NCBI GenBank assembly: GCA_017394865.1
Contig: JAFPWT010000011.1
Location: 124,001-188,000, forward strand
DNA from: Bacteroidales bacterium
GTDB lineage: Bacteria; Bacteroidota; Bacteroidia; Bacteroidales; F082
Reading direction: 5' to 3'
DNA length: 64,000 nt
Below are positions 47,225 through 56,505 of the stretch, in pieces. Under the pieces are notes generated by a model. The model was not told the DNA's origin. It did not search any database and saw nothing but the letters and a program-made list of their open reading frames with translations. A program made the position numbers and the translations under genes. Positions within the stretch are counted from its first letter, which is position 1. Each line of letters starts with the position of its first letter.

Positions 47225-48064
47225 ATGAAACTGAGAAAACAAACATTGTTAATGACAGCCGTTCTAATCCTAGCAATGGCGTCATGCGTCAATAATTCAA
47301 ATGAAAAACCCAGCGAGGCGAAAGATACACCCGTTGTTGAGAAGCCCTCGATACAAGAGCAAGCCCCTGTGGTCGGGCCACTTACCGCTTATTATGCAAC
47401 AGAGGACTTTAATGCTGGCTATTTTGAATACAAGAAAGGACAATTAATCTGCGACTCAAACGACCCAATTAACAGGATTGTGGAAAATGATGCCGATAAC
47501 TATAAATATGAAGGTGATGACACGGGTGAATACTACTCGTGGCTGCTCCCTAAGTCAAAAGTGGAGAAGAAGACCTTTACGATGAACCAACTCACTCCTC
47601 AGAATGTTGGCAATAAAGCGGTTTTTGTGTCGAGTGATGGCTGCACAGCAAAGATTTTTTGGTCAAATATCAATGGACATCAATACTATAACTATGATGG
47701 GAGTGAGGAGAACTGGCGCGAAACAGAGCGTTTGTCCGAGTGTTACGTCTTAAGTGTTGAACTGATCAGTGCCTGGAGTGGAGAAAAATATCTGTTTGAA
47801 GAACAACTGGAAGAAAAACAGGGCTTTATTAAATTATTTGCGGAGGATCCTTATGGCAGAGATCACGGTTTGGTAGGCTTTGTTGTAGAAAAATGGCTTA
47901 ATAAGGAAGGATGGGGTTACGCGAAAACAGCCTATGACGAAAGCGGAAAATTACTTGTTGACCAATGGGAGTGCGCCGATATTCCAGAATATATCTCCAT
48001 TGCCTATATTGCTGATTTGGATGCTCTTTATATTGAAGGAGATTTATATTTGCGTAAGCTATAA
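47225..48064 (+). CDS. Uncharacterised lipoprotein
   Basis: This 279-residue protein has a lipobox (LAMASC, Cys21) followed by a disordered Lys/Glu/Pro-rich linker (about 25-58). The rest contains ENDADNYKYEGDDTGEYYSW and is mixed alpha/beta, but no family is recognisable. It follows the rhodanese-MBL gene by 33 bases and is probably co-transcribed. It ends next to the GTAGAGACG palindrome. Confidence 0.6.
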   Translation: MKLRKQTLLMTAVLILAMASCVNNSNEKPSEAKDTPVVEKPSIQEQAPVVGPLTAYYATEDFNAGYFEYKKGQLICDSNDPINRIVENDADNYKYEGDDTGEYYSWLLPKSKVEKKTFTMNQLTPQNVGNKAVFVSSDGCTAKIFWSNINGHQYYNYDGSEENWRETERLSECYVLSVELISAWSGEKYLFEEQLEEKQGFIKLFAEDPYGRDHGLVGFVVEKWLNKEGWGYAKTAYDESGKLLVDQWECADIPEYISIAYIADLDALYIEGDLYLRKL

Positions 48065-48070
48065 AAAAAC

Positions 48071-48099
48071 GTAGAGACGCCATTTTATGGCGTCTCTAC
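48071..48099. repeat. Palindromic repeat, GTAGAGACG type, acting as a bidirectional terminator
   Basis: GTAGAGACGCCAT (48071-48083) pairs perfectly with ATGGCGTCTCTAC (48087-48099) around TTT. The GTAGAGACG/CGTCTCTAC arms are the same as at 25655-25682. It separates two convergent genes. Confidence 0.85.
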
Positions 48100-48121
48100 A
48101 TGTTCTTATCGGGAATCGAAA

Positions 48122-50011
48122 TCAATCCACCATCTTCTTCTGAGTGACGAGCCTGCCGTCTCTGGTCAGGCCTTGGACGATGTAAACACCTTTGCTCAAT
48201 TCTTCGAGGTCGGCATTCCGGATCATCTGGCCGCTCAAAGTGTAGATCTTTGTGACGGTGACGATCTCCTCGTCCGTGTTCTCGGGTACTCCGGTCACGG
48301 TGATGAAAACGTAGTTGTCGCCTGTCTCGGTGAGGGCGTAGTCTGACTCGCAGTCGTCGTAGACGGCAGTGAGTTTGTAGATGTAATCTCCAGCACCAAG
48401 TTCTTCGATGTAGGAAGTGTATTCAGGGTCAATTTCGATGACATCTTTGAAGCCTTCGCGATAGAGGTTGTAGTGGAGCGGGGTGGTCTCAGGGGCAGTC
48501 CAATATAGTTCTACTCCGTACCAATGGCATTGACTGTCAAAAGAATAAAACCCATAAAAGTCAGTGGGTGGATCGCATGGCACGGGAGGGGTAGGAGGCG
48601 TGATGTCGCCCATGGTGCCATCCCAGCCGATGTTTTGACCGTAGAGGCCGCCAGAGCCTCCAGTGACAGAACCAGTTGCATTGACCCATGCGATGACGTT
48701 TTGACCTTCGCGGAAACCTGTCGTGTTCTCGCACATGTATCGGGGATAGCTGGTGGAGCTCATGGTGGTGGCCCAGGTCTGGTTTGCTTTGTCATCCATA
48801 CCTACGGCTTTTACGATTTCGTTGTTACCGTCGCCTTCGCCGAAGATAACGCAGAATCCGCCACCGTATTCAAAGGCATCGACCAGGACGTTGGAGTAGT
48901 GGTTTCCGCCGAGGTATTCGGCTGCCAGGCGGCCTTCGCCCCACAGCCTGTCGCCGATGGTGTTGAAGCGGTTGACGTAGACTCTTGACTCGGATTGCGA
49001 ATAGGAATCGGTTTGTTGGTAGGCAATGATGAGGTCGTGCGTCACGGGATCGAGGGTGGCGTAGGCATCCAGATAGAGGTTATCAGGATCGATGGAGTGC
49101 ACGGGAATACCGTTGGGATCGTTGATGGTGTTGGCTCCGAACTGGTCGAAGTGGAAGACGTAGGTGTTGTGGGTGCCTCCCGTACCACCAGCATGCCATA
49201 TGTAGACGTAGCCGCCGCCGAAACCGTCGGGTACTACATGATGGATGTAACTTCCAGGAATGATCACGGGCGCCATGAGCTGGATGTCATCGGAAATCTG
49301 CGTACCGTCTTTACTGTAGCCCACTACGCGGACGTCTTTCTCATAAAAATAACTAGTGGCCCACTGCTCTTTTTCGTAGACGACGAAAACGTTTCCGTTG
49401 GGTGCCGGCACCATTAGTCCAAATGTGCACATTTTCCCATCTGAATCGCTGATGGTGATGGTGGGATTGGTGGTGCCGTTGGCTTCGATATAGCAAAGAT
49501 AGGTATTGGTTAGGTCGGTTGCCATCGCCCATACGCCGCCGTCTTCGCCGGCAAGGAGCTCGGTGCGTGATCCACCCATGCCACCGAAGAGCGTGATGCC
49601 AGCATTGCCCCAGGCGAAGGTGCCGTCGGCGTTAATCTTTACGGCTATGCTTTGTCCGTTTTCATTGGAGAAACAGCTTACCACTGCGTTGTCGGTTGTT
49701 ACGGCCATGGCAAAGCCTTGCGACCATGATGCCATGGTGTGCTGAGCGCAAGGCGTCAGGCCGTCGGCTGACCACTGTGGAACGCCCTCGGAGTTGAGAC
49801 GCTGTACCTTCATACCCCATCCGCCTGAGCTGACGAACTGTGACCATTGTACGTAAATGTCGCCCGACACTGGGTCGGTGCCGAGGTAGACCTCACACGC
49901 ATCGGCCGAGGTGTTGGCGAGGAAGGTGTTGCTGGCAGCGTTGTTAACCCACTGGGCTTGAAGCGCTGTAAAAGCAATCAAGGTTGTGAAGAGTAAAAAT
50001 AATCTTTTCAT
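48122..50011 (-). CDS. T9SS-secreted protein, tandem paralogue 1
   Basis: This 629-residue protein has a signal peptide (MKRLFLLFTTLIAFTALQAQ), a large beta-propeller-like region (about 20-460) with SNTFLANTSADACEVYLGTD, an FN3-type domain (about 500-560; YWTAPETTPLHYNLYREG) and a T9SS sorting domain (ending RLVTQKKMVD). It is a close relative of the next gene (50023-51855) along its whole length, with nearly identical C-terminal FN3 and sorting regions. It binds no recognisable cofactor. The two form one transcription unit 11 bases apart. Confidence 0.8.
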   Translation of the reverse strand: MKRLFLLFTTLIAFTALQAQWVNNAASNTFLANTSADACEVYLGTDPVSGDIYVQWSQFVSSGGWGMKVQRLNSEGVPQWSADGLTPCAQHTMASWSQGFAMAVTTDNAVVSCFSNENGQSIAVKINADGTFAWGNAGITLFGGMGGSRTELLAGEDGGVWAMATDLTNTYLCYIEANGTTNPTITISDSDGKMCTFGLMVPAPNGNVFVVYEKEQWATSYFYEKDVRVVGYSKDGTQISDDIQLMAPVIIPGSYIHHVVPDGFGGGYVYIWHAGGTGGTHNTYVFHFDQFGANTINDPNGIPVHSIDPDNLYLDAYATLDPVTHDLIIAYQQTDSYSQSESRVYVNRFNTIGDRLWGEGRLAAEYLGGNHYSNVLVDAFEYGGGFCVIFGEGDGNNEIVKAVGMDDKANQTWATTMSSTSYPRYMCENTTGFREGQNVIAWVNATGSVTGGSGGLYGQNIGWDGTMGDITPPTPPVPCDPPTDFYGFYSFDSQCHWYGVELYWTAPETTPLHYNLYREGFKDVIEIDPEYTSYIEELGAGDYIYKLTAVYDDCESDYALTETGDNYVFITVTGVPENTDEEIVTVTKIYTLSGQMIRNADLEELSKGVYIVQGLTRDGRLVTQKKMVD

Positions 50012-50022
50012 GGTTACTGTAT

Positions 50023-51855
50023 TTATTGAATTACTATTTTCTTGATGATTAGTTTTCCGGTGGAGGTCAAGCCATGAATGAGGTAAACGCCGGGGCTCAA
50101 TGCTTCAAGATTGGCGTTGCGAATCATTTGACCATTCAAGGTATAGATCTTGGTGACGGTGACGATTTCTTCGTCGACGTTTTCGGGAACGGCTGTCACG
50201 GTGATGAGCAGGTAGTCGTCACCGCTCTCGGTCAGTGCATAGTTCGATTCGCAGTCGTCGTAGACGGCGGTGAGCTTGTAGACATAGTCGCCGGGCTCCA
50301 AGGCTTCGAAGTAGGAGGTGTATTCTGGATCGATCTCGATGACTTCTTTATAGTCTTCGCGGTAAAGGTTGTAGTGGATTGGGGTGATCTCTGGAGCATC
50401 CCAGGAGATCGTGGCGCCGAACATCTCGTTGGTATAGATATATTCTCCTTGGAGGTTGGTTGGCGGGTAGCATGGCACTGGTGGGGTGGGAGGCGTGACT
50501 TCGCCCATGGTGCCGTCCCAGCCAATGTTCTGGCCGTAGACGCCGCCATTTTGTGTGTTCACCCATGCTACGATGTTTTGCCCACGAAGGAAGCCAGTGC
50601 TGTTTAAGCTGATTGATTTGGTGTAGCGTGTGGTGCTCATGGTGGTGTTCCATAGGGGGCCTCCATACATGTCGTAACCAGCTGCATTGACGGTGTTTTG
50701 CCCGTCGGTGTAGATCACGGCATAGCCTTCGCCATATTCAAAGGCCTCGGTCAGGATGTCGGAGTAGTCGCCGACATCAGCGGTCACGGGAAGTCCGTCT
50801 TCCCAGAATTTCTCGCCGTCCGGGGTGATGCGGTTCATCAGCACCATGTCCTGTGTCTGTGTGTCGCTGTCGGTTTGGCGGAAGGCGATGATGAGATCGT
50901 GGCTTGCCGGGTCGACGGTGGCATAGGCGTTGGTGTAGAAATGGCTGGGGTCGGTGCTGTGTACGGCAACGCCGTTGAGGTCAAGGATGGTTGGCGCTCC
51001 ATTGGCGTTGAAATGGGTGACGTAGGTGTTGTAGGCGCCGCCGATGTTGTTGTGCCATTGAAACACGTAACCACCTCCATTGCCGTCGGAAATGGCATAG
51101 TGGATGTAGCTGGCACCCACGGATTGTTGTCCGAACAGCAGTGTCTCAGGGAAGATCTGTTCTCCGTCTTTGTTGTATCCTGCGACGTAGATTGCCTTGT
51201 TGTAAGTGGTGTAACCTTGGATGGTATGTTTGGAGTAGACCACGAAAACGCCGTTGTAGGTGGGTATCAACACGCCGTTGGAGCATTTCTTCGAGGGGTC
51301 GTTGATGGTGACGTAATTTCGTAGTGTGCCGTTGGCGTTGATATATTGCAGGAAGGTGCTGTCCATGTCGGTGCCCAAGGCCCACACCCCGCCATCATCG
51401 CCTGCGATCATCTCGGAGCGGCCTCCGCCCTCGCCATTGAAAAGCACGATGCCATGTTCACCCCATGGTAAGGACCCGTCGTTGTTGATCTTGACCACCC
51501 AGTGATGAGCGTCGGCGGTGCGGAACATGCTCACCACGCCGTCTTCGACGGCGGCCAAGGCATAGCCTGGCGACCAGGTGGCAAAATTGGGCGTGGTGAT
51601 ATGGATGCCGTCGGCAGGCCACTGTGGCACGCCTTCGTCGTTAAGCCGCTGTACCCAAGGCGACCAACCGTTGTCGGCGCCATAGAGCCACTGTACGTAG
51701 GTATCGCCCGAAACGGGATCGGTCGAAACGAGAACCTCACCGGCGCCAGTGGCGCAGTTGGCGATGAACGTATTGTTGTTAGGGTCGTTGCTCCACTGGG
51801 CCTGAAGTGCCGTGATGGCAAAGATACCTGCAAATAAAAGGATGATCCTTTTCAT
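50023..51855 (-). CDS. T9SS-secreted protein, tandem paralogue 2
   Basis: This 610-residue protein has a signal peptide (MKRIILLFAGIFAITALQAQ), the same propeller-like region (NNNTFIANCATGAGEVLVST), FN3 domain (ISWDAPEITPIHYNLYREDY) and T9SS sorting domain (ending GKLIIKKIVIQ) as its neighbour. It is the first gene of the two, with a promoter at 51879-51886. The start at 51855 is chosen from the signal peptide and promoter; the longer frame from 51906 would begin inside the MFS terminator. Confidence 0.8.
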   Translation of the reverse strand: MKRIILLFAGIFAITALQAQWSNDPNNNTFIANCATGAGEVLVSTDPVSGDTYVQWLYGADNGWSPWVQRLNDEGVPQWPADGIHITTPNFATWSPGYALAAVEDGVVSMFRTADAHHWVVKINNDGSLPWGEHGIVLFNGEGGGRSEMIAGDDGGVWALGTDMDSTFLQYINANGTLRNYVTINDPSKKCSNGVLIPTYNGVFVVYSKHTIQGYTTYNKAIYVAGYNKDGEQIFPETLLFGQQSVGASYIHYAISDGNGGGYVFQWHNNIGGAYNTYVTHFNANGAPTILDLNGVAVHSTDPSHFYTNAYATVDPASHDLIIAFRQTDSDTQTQDMVLMNRITPDGEKFWEDGLPVTADVGDYSDILTEAFEYGEGYAVIYTDGQNTVNAAGYDMYGGPLWNTTMSTTRYTKSISLNSTGFLRGQNIVAWVNTQNGGVYGQNIGWDGTMGEVTPPTPPVPCYPPTNLQGEYIYTNEMFGATISWDAPEITPIHYNLYREDYKEVIEIDPEYTSYFEALEPGDYVYKLTAVYDDCESNYALTESGDDYLLITVTAVPENVDEEIVTVTKIYTLNGQMIRNANLEALSPGVYLIHGLTSTGKLIIKKIVIQ

Positions 51856-51878
51856 GGCTGAAATCATTTTTTTCCCTA

Positions 51879-51886
51879 CAAAAATA
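51879..51886 (-). promoter_or_regulatory. -7 element (TATTTTTG, minus strand) for the T9SS pair
   Basis: The reverse complement reads TATTTTTG, 23 bases before the ATG at 51855. Confidence 0.6.
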
Positions 51887-51901
51887 AATAAAAATAAAAA
51901 A

Positions 51902-51944
51902 ATCAACCCGTTCCGTCAGAAAAATTCCTTTGGAACGGGTTGAT
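51902..51944 (-). terminator. Terminator of the MFS gene
   Basis: A perfect 13-bp stem (ATCAACCCGTTCC/GGAACGGGTTGAT) with a 17-base loop follows the MFS stop on the minus strand and is followed by a U-rich tract. Confidence 0.9.
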
Positions 51945-51964
51945 ATAGAGGTTAGAGGGTAACC

Positions 51965-53665
51965 TTATTTGATATTCGGCTCTTCCAGTCCGAGATGTCT
52001 CTTCTTATCAACGGCTTTCAGCACGATACCCAACACAAGGGCTGCTGCACCGAGGCATGCAAACATGGCGAGCGGAATTGTGTGGCTAAGTTCAGTGGGA
52101 GATGTTCCTGGGGGATTGGTGTTTTCAAGAATTTTCCCGTAGAGCAGTGGGAAGAGCCACAATCCGATGTTCTGGATCCAGAAGATTAGTGCGTAGGCTG
52201 ATCCGATAATTTTTTCGTCAACCAGCTTTGGCACGCTGGGCCACAAAGCGGCAGGAACCAATGAGAACGAAGCGCCAAGCACTAGGATGGTCGCATAAGC
52301 GATGATGACACCGCCAACGGCATTGCCCTTGAATTGGGGCAAAATGAAAGCGAAGGTGAGGTGGCATAAGATGAGCAATAAGGAACCAATTATCAACATG
52401 GAGGCCGCCTTTCCCTTATGGTCGACGTAGTTGCCAAGGATGGGTGTGATGGCTACAGCCAGCAGTGGGAATACGGCAAAGATGGAGCCGGGAGTTCCGA
52501 TCATGAACCCCATCCAGCAGTAAACCACAAGTGCCACTACGGCAACTCCCATCAGACCGTACTTTATTCCTTTGTTTTTCGAGAAGTTGCTGGTGAACGA
52601 ACAAGCGGCTACCACCAGCATGATGATGTATTGTATGATGGTTGCCGTGTTACTGGCCCAGAAACCGTCATGGGGATTAAGGGTGAGGTTGCACTGAAGC
52701 ATGTTGGTGGCATACTTCTGGAAGGGGAAGATGGCGCTGTAGTAGAGCACGCAGAGCAGAGCCACGAGCCAGAAGCCAAGACTCGACAGGATCTTGCCGA
52801 TGTCGGAAATCTTGAAGGGATCGTCTTTTTCTTCGGCTTCGCCAGTTTGGGCATCGAGTTTCTTATCCATGAAGAAGTAAACAATGAACATGATAAGTGC
52901 GATGCAGAGTAGCACCACGCCGAAAGCTACAGAACGGCTGACGTTGGGTTTCTCGCCAAGGTTGGCAAAGTAGGGGGAGAAGATCATGCAGGTGGCTACA
53001 CCGAGACGAGCCAGTGCCATTTCGGAACCCATAGCCAGAGCGGTGTCGCGCCCCTTGAACCATTTGACAATACCACGGCTCACGGTGATACCAGCCATCT
53101 CAGTGCCGCATCCGAAGATCATGAATCCAAGAGCAGCAAGTTTGGCGGAGGCGGGCATGACAGAACTCACCGAGATGAATTCCATCGTATTTGCATCAAA
53201 CTTGACCGAGTTGATGGTTTTTTCAGCACCATCGATCATTACATTCCAGTATTCCCCGTAGAAAGGAGCCACGCCCAGTTCGTCAAAGCCCGGGATGTAT
53301 CTGAGGTTGTTGGTGAACCAAACCGCAAGCCCAGAATCGGCGAAAGATTCAGTTACAGCGTAGTATTTGATCAATCCGCCAACGAGCATTACAGCGCCTG
53401 ATAGTACGGCGGTGAAACGTACCCCCATTTTGTCGAGGATGATGCCAGCAAAGATGAGGAAGAACACGAAGACGTTCAAGAAGGTTTCGGAACCCTGCAT
53501 GGTGCCGAAAGCAAAGCTGTCCCAGCCACGAGTGGTCTGCATCAGGTCCTTAATGGGGGACAGGATGTCCATGAAAATGTAGCTGCAGAACATGGCTAAA
53601 GCCAAGAGCAGCAAGGCAATCCACCGCATGGCGGCATTGTCTCTCAATGTGGTTTTTTGTGTCAT
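51965..53665 (-). CDS. MFS transporter
   Basis: This 566-residue protein has about twelve membrane segments, starting with WIALLLLALAMFCSYIFMDI, and a cytoplasmic loop with DKKLDAQTGEAEEKDDP between the two halves. The motif DKMGVRFTAVLSG following helix 2 is a variant of the MFS motif. About 80 residues form an extra-cytoplasmic loop between helix 3 and 4 (around 105-180), which is unusual. Similarity to the MFSD1-like peptide carriers is suspected but cannot be shown here. Substrate unknown. Confidence 0.82.
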   Translation of the reverse strand: MTQKTTLRDNAAMRWIALLLLALAMFCSYIFMDILSPIKDLMQTTRGWDSFAFGTMQGSETFLNVFVFFLIFAGIILDKMGVRFTAVLSGAVMLVGGLIKYYAVTESFADSGLAVWFTNNLRYIPGFDELGVAPFYGEYWNVMIDGAEKTINSVKFDANTMEFISVSSVMPASAKLAALGFMIFGCGTEMAGITVSRGIVKWFKGRDTALAMGSEMALARLGVATCMIFSPYFANLGEKPNVSRSVAFGVVLLCIALIMFIVYFFMDKKLDAQTGEAEEKDDPFKISDIGKILSSLGFWLVALLCVLYYSAIFPFQKYATNMLQCNLTLNPHDGFWASNTATIIQYIIMLVVAACSFTSNFSKNKGIKYGLMGVAVVALVVYCWMGFMIGTPGSIFAVFPLLAVAITPILGNYVDHKGKAASMLIIGSLLLILCHLTFAFILPQFKGNAVGGVIIAYATILVLGASFSLVPAALWPSVPKLVDEKIIGSAYALIFWIQNIGLWLFPLLYGKILENTNPPGTSPTELSHTIPLAMFACLGAAALVLGIVLKAVDKKRHLGLEEPNIK

Positions 53666-53695
53666 TATTTTATAAAGTTTAAAATTTAATTCCGT

Positions 53696-56497
53696 TTATT
53701 TCGGGAGCTGTACCACTTCTTTGTGGTAGCCTTTCAGGATGACCTTGACCAGGTTGGCGATGTCGTCGGCGGTGACGCTGTTGACGAGTTCGTCGTAACC
53801 ATCAACCAGGTTGATGCCGTCGCGGAAATTGGCCTGGATGCTGTTCAACCAGTAGCGGTTGTTCTCAAGGTCTTCGGCGTGTTTCTTGAGCTTGTACTCT
53901 TTCACCTTTTGGAGATCCTGCGGACGCGGTCCCTCGTCGGCGATGCGCTGCAGCTCGGTCTTGGCGATGCCCATCAGCTTGGCGTACATTTCTTTGTTGG
54001 TCTCGAAGCCGATCATCAGCAGGAATTGTCCTTCAGGATACTTCTGGATCGTCCCGCTGGTGCCTACGCCGTAGGTGCCGCCTTCGTCTTCACGGATCTT
54101 CTCGGTATAGACGATGTCGAGGATGTCCGACAGGAGCTCCATACGCATGAGGTTAGTGGCATTGTACTCCATGTCGCCGTTCCAGAACATATAGCAGGTA
54201 GCCTTGGGGTTTTCCATGGCTTTCTCGTAGTTGCAGATGTGGTTGGTCTTGGGGAAGCTGCGGCCGTTGTCGCGCCAGGTCTCTTTGTTCTTGGAGGCTT
54301 TCATGCCGCCGAGGTACTGGGTTACCAGGGTCTCGAAGTTCTCGGGGATGTTGCCCACGAAGATGAACACGAAGTTGTTCGGGTCGGCATAGCGCTGGGC
54401 AGCCATCTTCATGGCCTTGCCGTAGTCGATCTTGTCGTAATCCTCAGCTTTCATACGTTTGACGAGCGGGTGGTCGTTGTAGAGTACCTTGATCAAGCTG
54501 TCGCTGAAGGCGGTCATCGGGTCGGACTCCACGTTGGCGAGCATGGCCTTGGTGCGGGTGATGTACGACTGGAAGGCCTCTTCATCGCTACGCATGTTGG
54601 TGAAGTATAAATAGGTGAGCTGCAGCATGGTCTCCAAGTCTTTGACGGAGCAGTTGCCGTCGATGTTTTCGGTGACGTTGGCGATGGTGGGGTTCACTCT
54701 GACGCGTTTTCCAGCGAGGACCTTCGGGAGGTCGACGGCGCTGAAGTTACCCACGCCGCCCAGTGTCATCAGGGAGTTGATTTCCTGGAGAGTGCAGGGG
54801 TTGCTTTCGTCCATGACGGACATGCCGCCAAAGCTGTAAGCGACCATCAGGATTTCGTCGTCTTTGAAGTCGGTGGCTTTATAGATGACCTTCACGCCGT
54901 TCTTCATGGTGAGCATTGTGGCGTCGAACTCGTTGATCAGCTCGGTCTTGACGATCTTGCCGGGTTTGGGAAGCTCTGACAGTAAGGGCTCGTCGGAGAC
55001 GGTCTCCTGGTAGGCTTCGACTTCCATCTTGTTGGCTTTGTTGAAGAGTTCCAGCAACTCGGCTTTGTTGGGCAGGACTTCGCCTTCTTTCTGCGGGCCG
55101 GTGAGCACGATCACGATGTTGTTGTCGGTGACCATCTCATGGGCATAGGCGTTGATGGCTTCCAGCGGCAGGGCGGGAAGGATCTGCTGGACGAGGGCAT
55201 ATTCGGTCTCGATGCCCATCAGCGGCTCGTTGGTGAGGAAGTGGGCGAGCATGGGGTTGAAGTAACGTCCCGTCTCCTGTTTGTTGCGTTCCTCATACTG
55301 GGTCTCATAGCGGCGGAGCAGGTCGGCCTTGGCGCGCTCATATTCCGAGTCGGTGAAGCCGAACTGTTTCATGCGGTTGCTTTCGTTGACGAGGGCGGTA
55401 AGGGCTTCGTCGATGCCGTCTTTGTCCTTTGCGACGGTGGCGGTGGTCCAAGCGTCCTTAGTGTCAGAGATCAGGAAGGTGCCGTAGTAGCCGTAGCCGT
55501 AGATGAACGGCGGGTTGGGCTTCTGGGTGAGCTCTTCCATGCGGTTGTTGAACATCTCACCGATCAGATCTTCGACGAGAGTGCCGACCCAGTAAGTGAT
55601 GTCGCCGCGTTCCTCCATGGGGGTGATGTCGTGTTTATAGCAAATGGAGATGCTGTAGTTGGTCTCCTCCACATCGGTGGCGATGGTCACGATGGGCTCC
55701 TCGTTGTCGGCTACGGGGAAGTAGACGCGCTCGGCGGGATTCACCGGGGCCTTGATGTCGGAGAACATCTCTTTCAGGCGAGCTTCGATCTTGTCGACGT
55801 CGATGTCGCCGATGATGATGATGCCTTGGAGATCGGGACGGTACCATTTGTGGTAGTAGTCTCGGAGGAACTGGTGGTCGAAGTGGGCTACGACTTCTTC
55901 GGTGCCGATGATGGGCATGGGGACGCCATAGGGGCTGTTGGGATAAATCTCAGGTAGGATCTTGTCGTAGATACGCATCTGGGCGCCTTGTCCCTGACGC
56001 ATCTCTTCGAGGATGACGCCACGCTCGCTCTCGATCTCGTCGTCTTCCAGGGAGATGAAGCTCGACCAGTCGTGCAGCACGAGCATACACGAATCGATGA
56101 GGCCGGGGTTGGTGGTGGGGATGTTGTTGAGCATGTAGACGGTCTGCTCGAAGCTGGTCCAGGCATTCACGTTGGTACCGAACTTCACGCCGTTGCGCTC
56201 CATGTAGTCGAGCATGGTCTTCTTGGGGAAGTGCTCCAAGCCGTTGAAGGCCATGTGCTCCAGGAAGTGGGCAAGGCCACGTTGGTTCTCCTCTTCGAGG
56301 ATGGAACCGACTTTCTGCGCAATGTAGAAGTTGGCGCGTTGGGCGGGTTTCTCGTTGTGACGGATCAAATAGGTGATTCCGTTGTCAAGCTTGCCTTTTC
56401 TGACGTTAGGGTCCAAAGGCGTCGGCATGGCTTGCTGTGCAGTGACGGCAATGCTCATGGCCAATGTTGCGATGAATGTAAATACTAGTTTTTTCAT
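53696..56497 (-). CDS. M16 family zinc metallopeptidase, exported
   Basis: This 933-residue protein has a signal peptide (ending AVTAQ), four M16-type domains and the inverted zinc motif HFLEH (His77, Glu80, His81). The N-terminal half is the active one; the C-terminal half is the usual inactive partner that closes the chamber. Family members degrade peptides in the periplasm or on the surface. The start at 56497 is chosen for the signal peptide, 8 bases after rsmG, so the two are probably co-transcribed. Confidence 0.9.
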   Translation of the reverse strand: MKKLVFTFIATLAMSIAVTAQQAMPTPLDPNVRKGKLDNGITYLIRHNEKPAQRANFYIAQKVGSILEEENQRGLAHFLEHMAFNGLEHFPKKTMLDYMERNGVKFGTNVNAWTSFEQTVYMLNNIPTTNPGLIDSCMLVLHDWSSFISLEDDEIESERGVILEEMRQGQGAQMRIYDKILPEIYPNSPYGVPMPIIGTEEVVAHFDHQFLRDYYHKWYRPDLQGIIIIGDIDVDKIEARLKEMFSDIKAPVNPAERVYFPVADNEEPIVTIATDVEETNYSISICYKHDITPMEERGDITYWVGTLVEDLIGEMFNNRMEELTQKPNPPFIYGYGYYGTFLISDTKDAWTTATVAKDKDGIDEALTALVNESNRMKQFGFTDSEYERAKADLLRRYETQYEERNKQETGRYFNPMLAHFLTNEPLMGIETEYALVQQILPALPLEAINAYAHEMVTDNNIVIVLTGPQKEGEVLPNKAELLELFNKANKMEVEAYQETVSDEPLLSELPKPGKIVKTELINEFDATMLTMKNGVKVIYKATDFKDDEILMVAYSFGGMSVMDESNPCTLQEINSLMTLGGVGNFSAVDLPKVLAGKRVRVNPTIANVTENIDGNCSVKDLETMLQLTYLYFTNMRSDEEAFQSYITRTKAMLANVESDPMTAFSDSLIKVLYNDHPLVKRMKAEDYDKIDYGKAMKMAAQRYADPNNFVFIFVGNIPENFETLVTQYLGGMKASKNKETWRDNGRSFPKTNHICNYEKAMENPKATCYMFWNGDMEYNATNLMRMELLSDILDIVYTEKIREDEGGTYGVGTSGTIQKYPEGQFLLMIGFETNKEMYAKLMGIAKTELQRIADEGPRPQDLQKVKEYKLKKHAEDLENNRYWLNSIQANFRDGINLVDGYDELVNSVTADDIANLVKVILKGYHKEVVQLPK

Positions 56498-56505
56498 TGG
56501 ATTAT

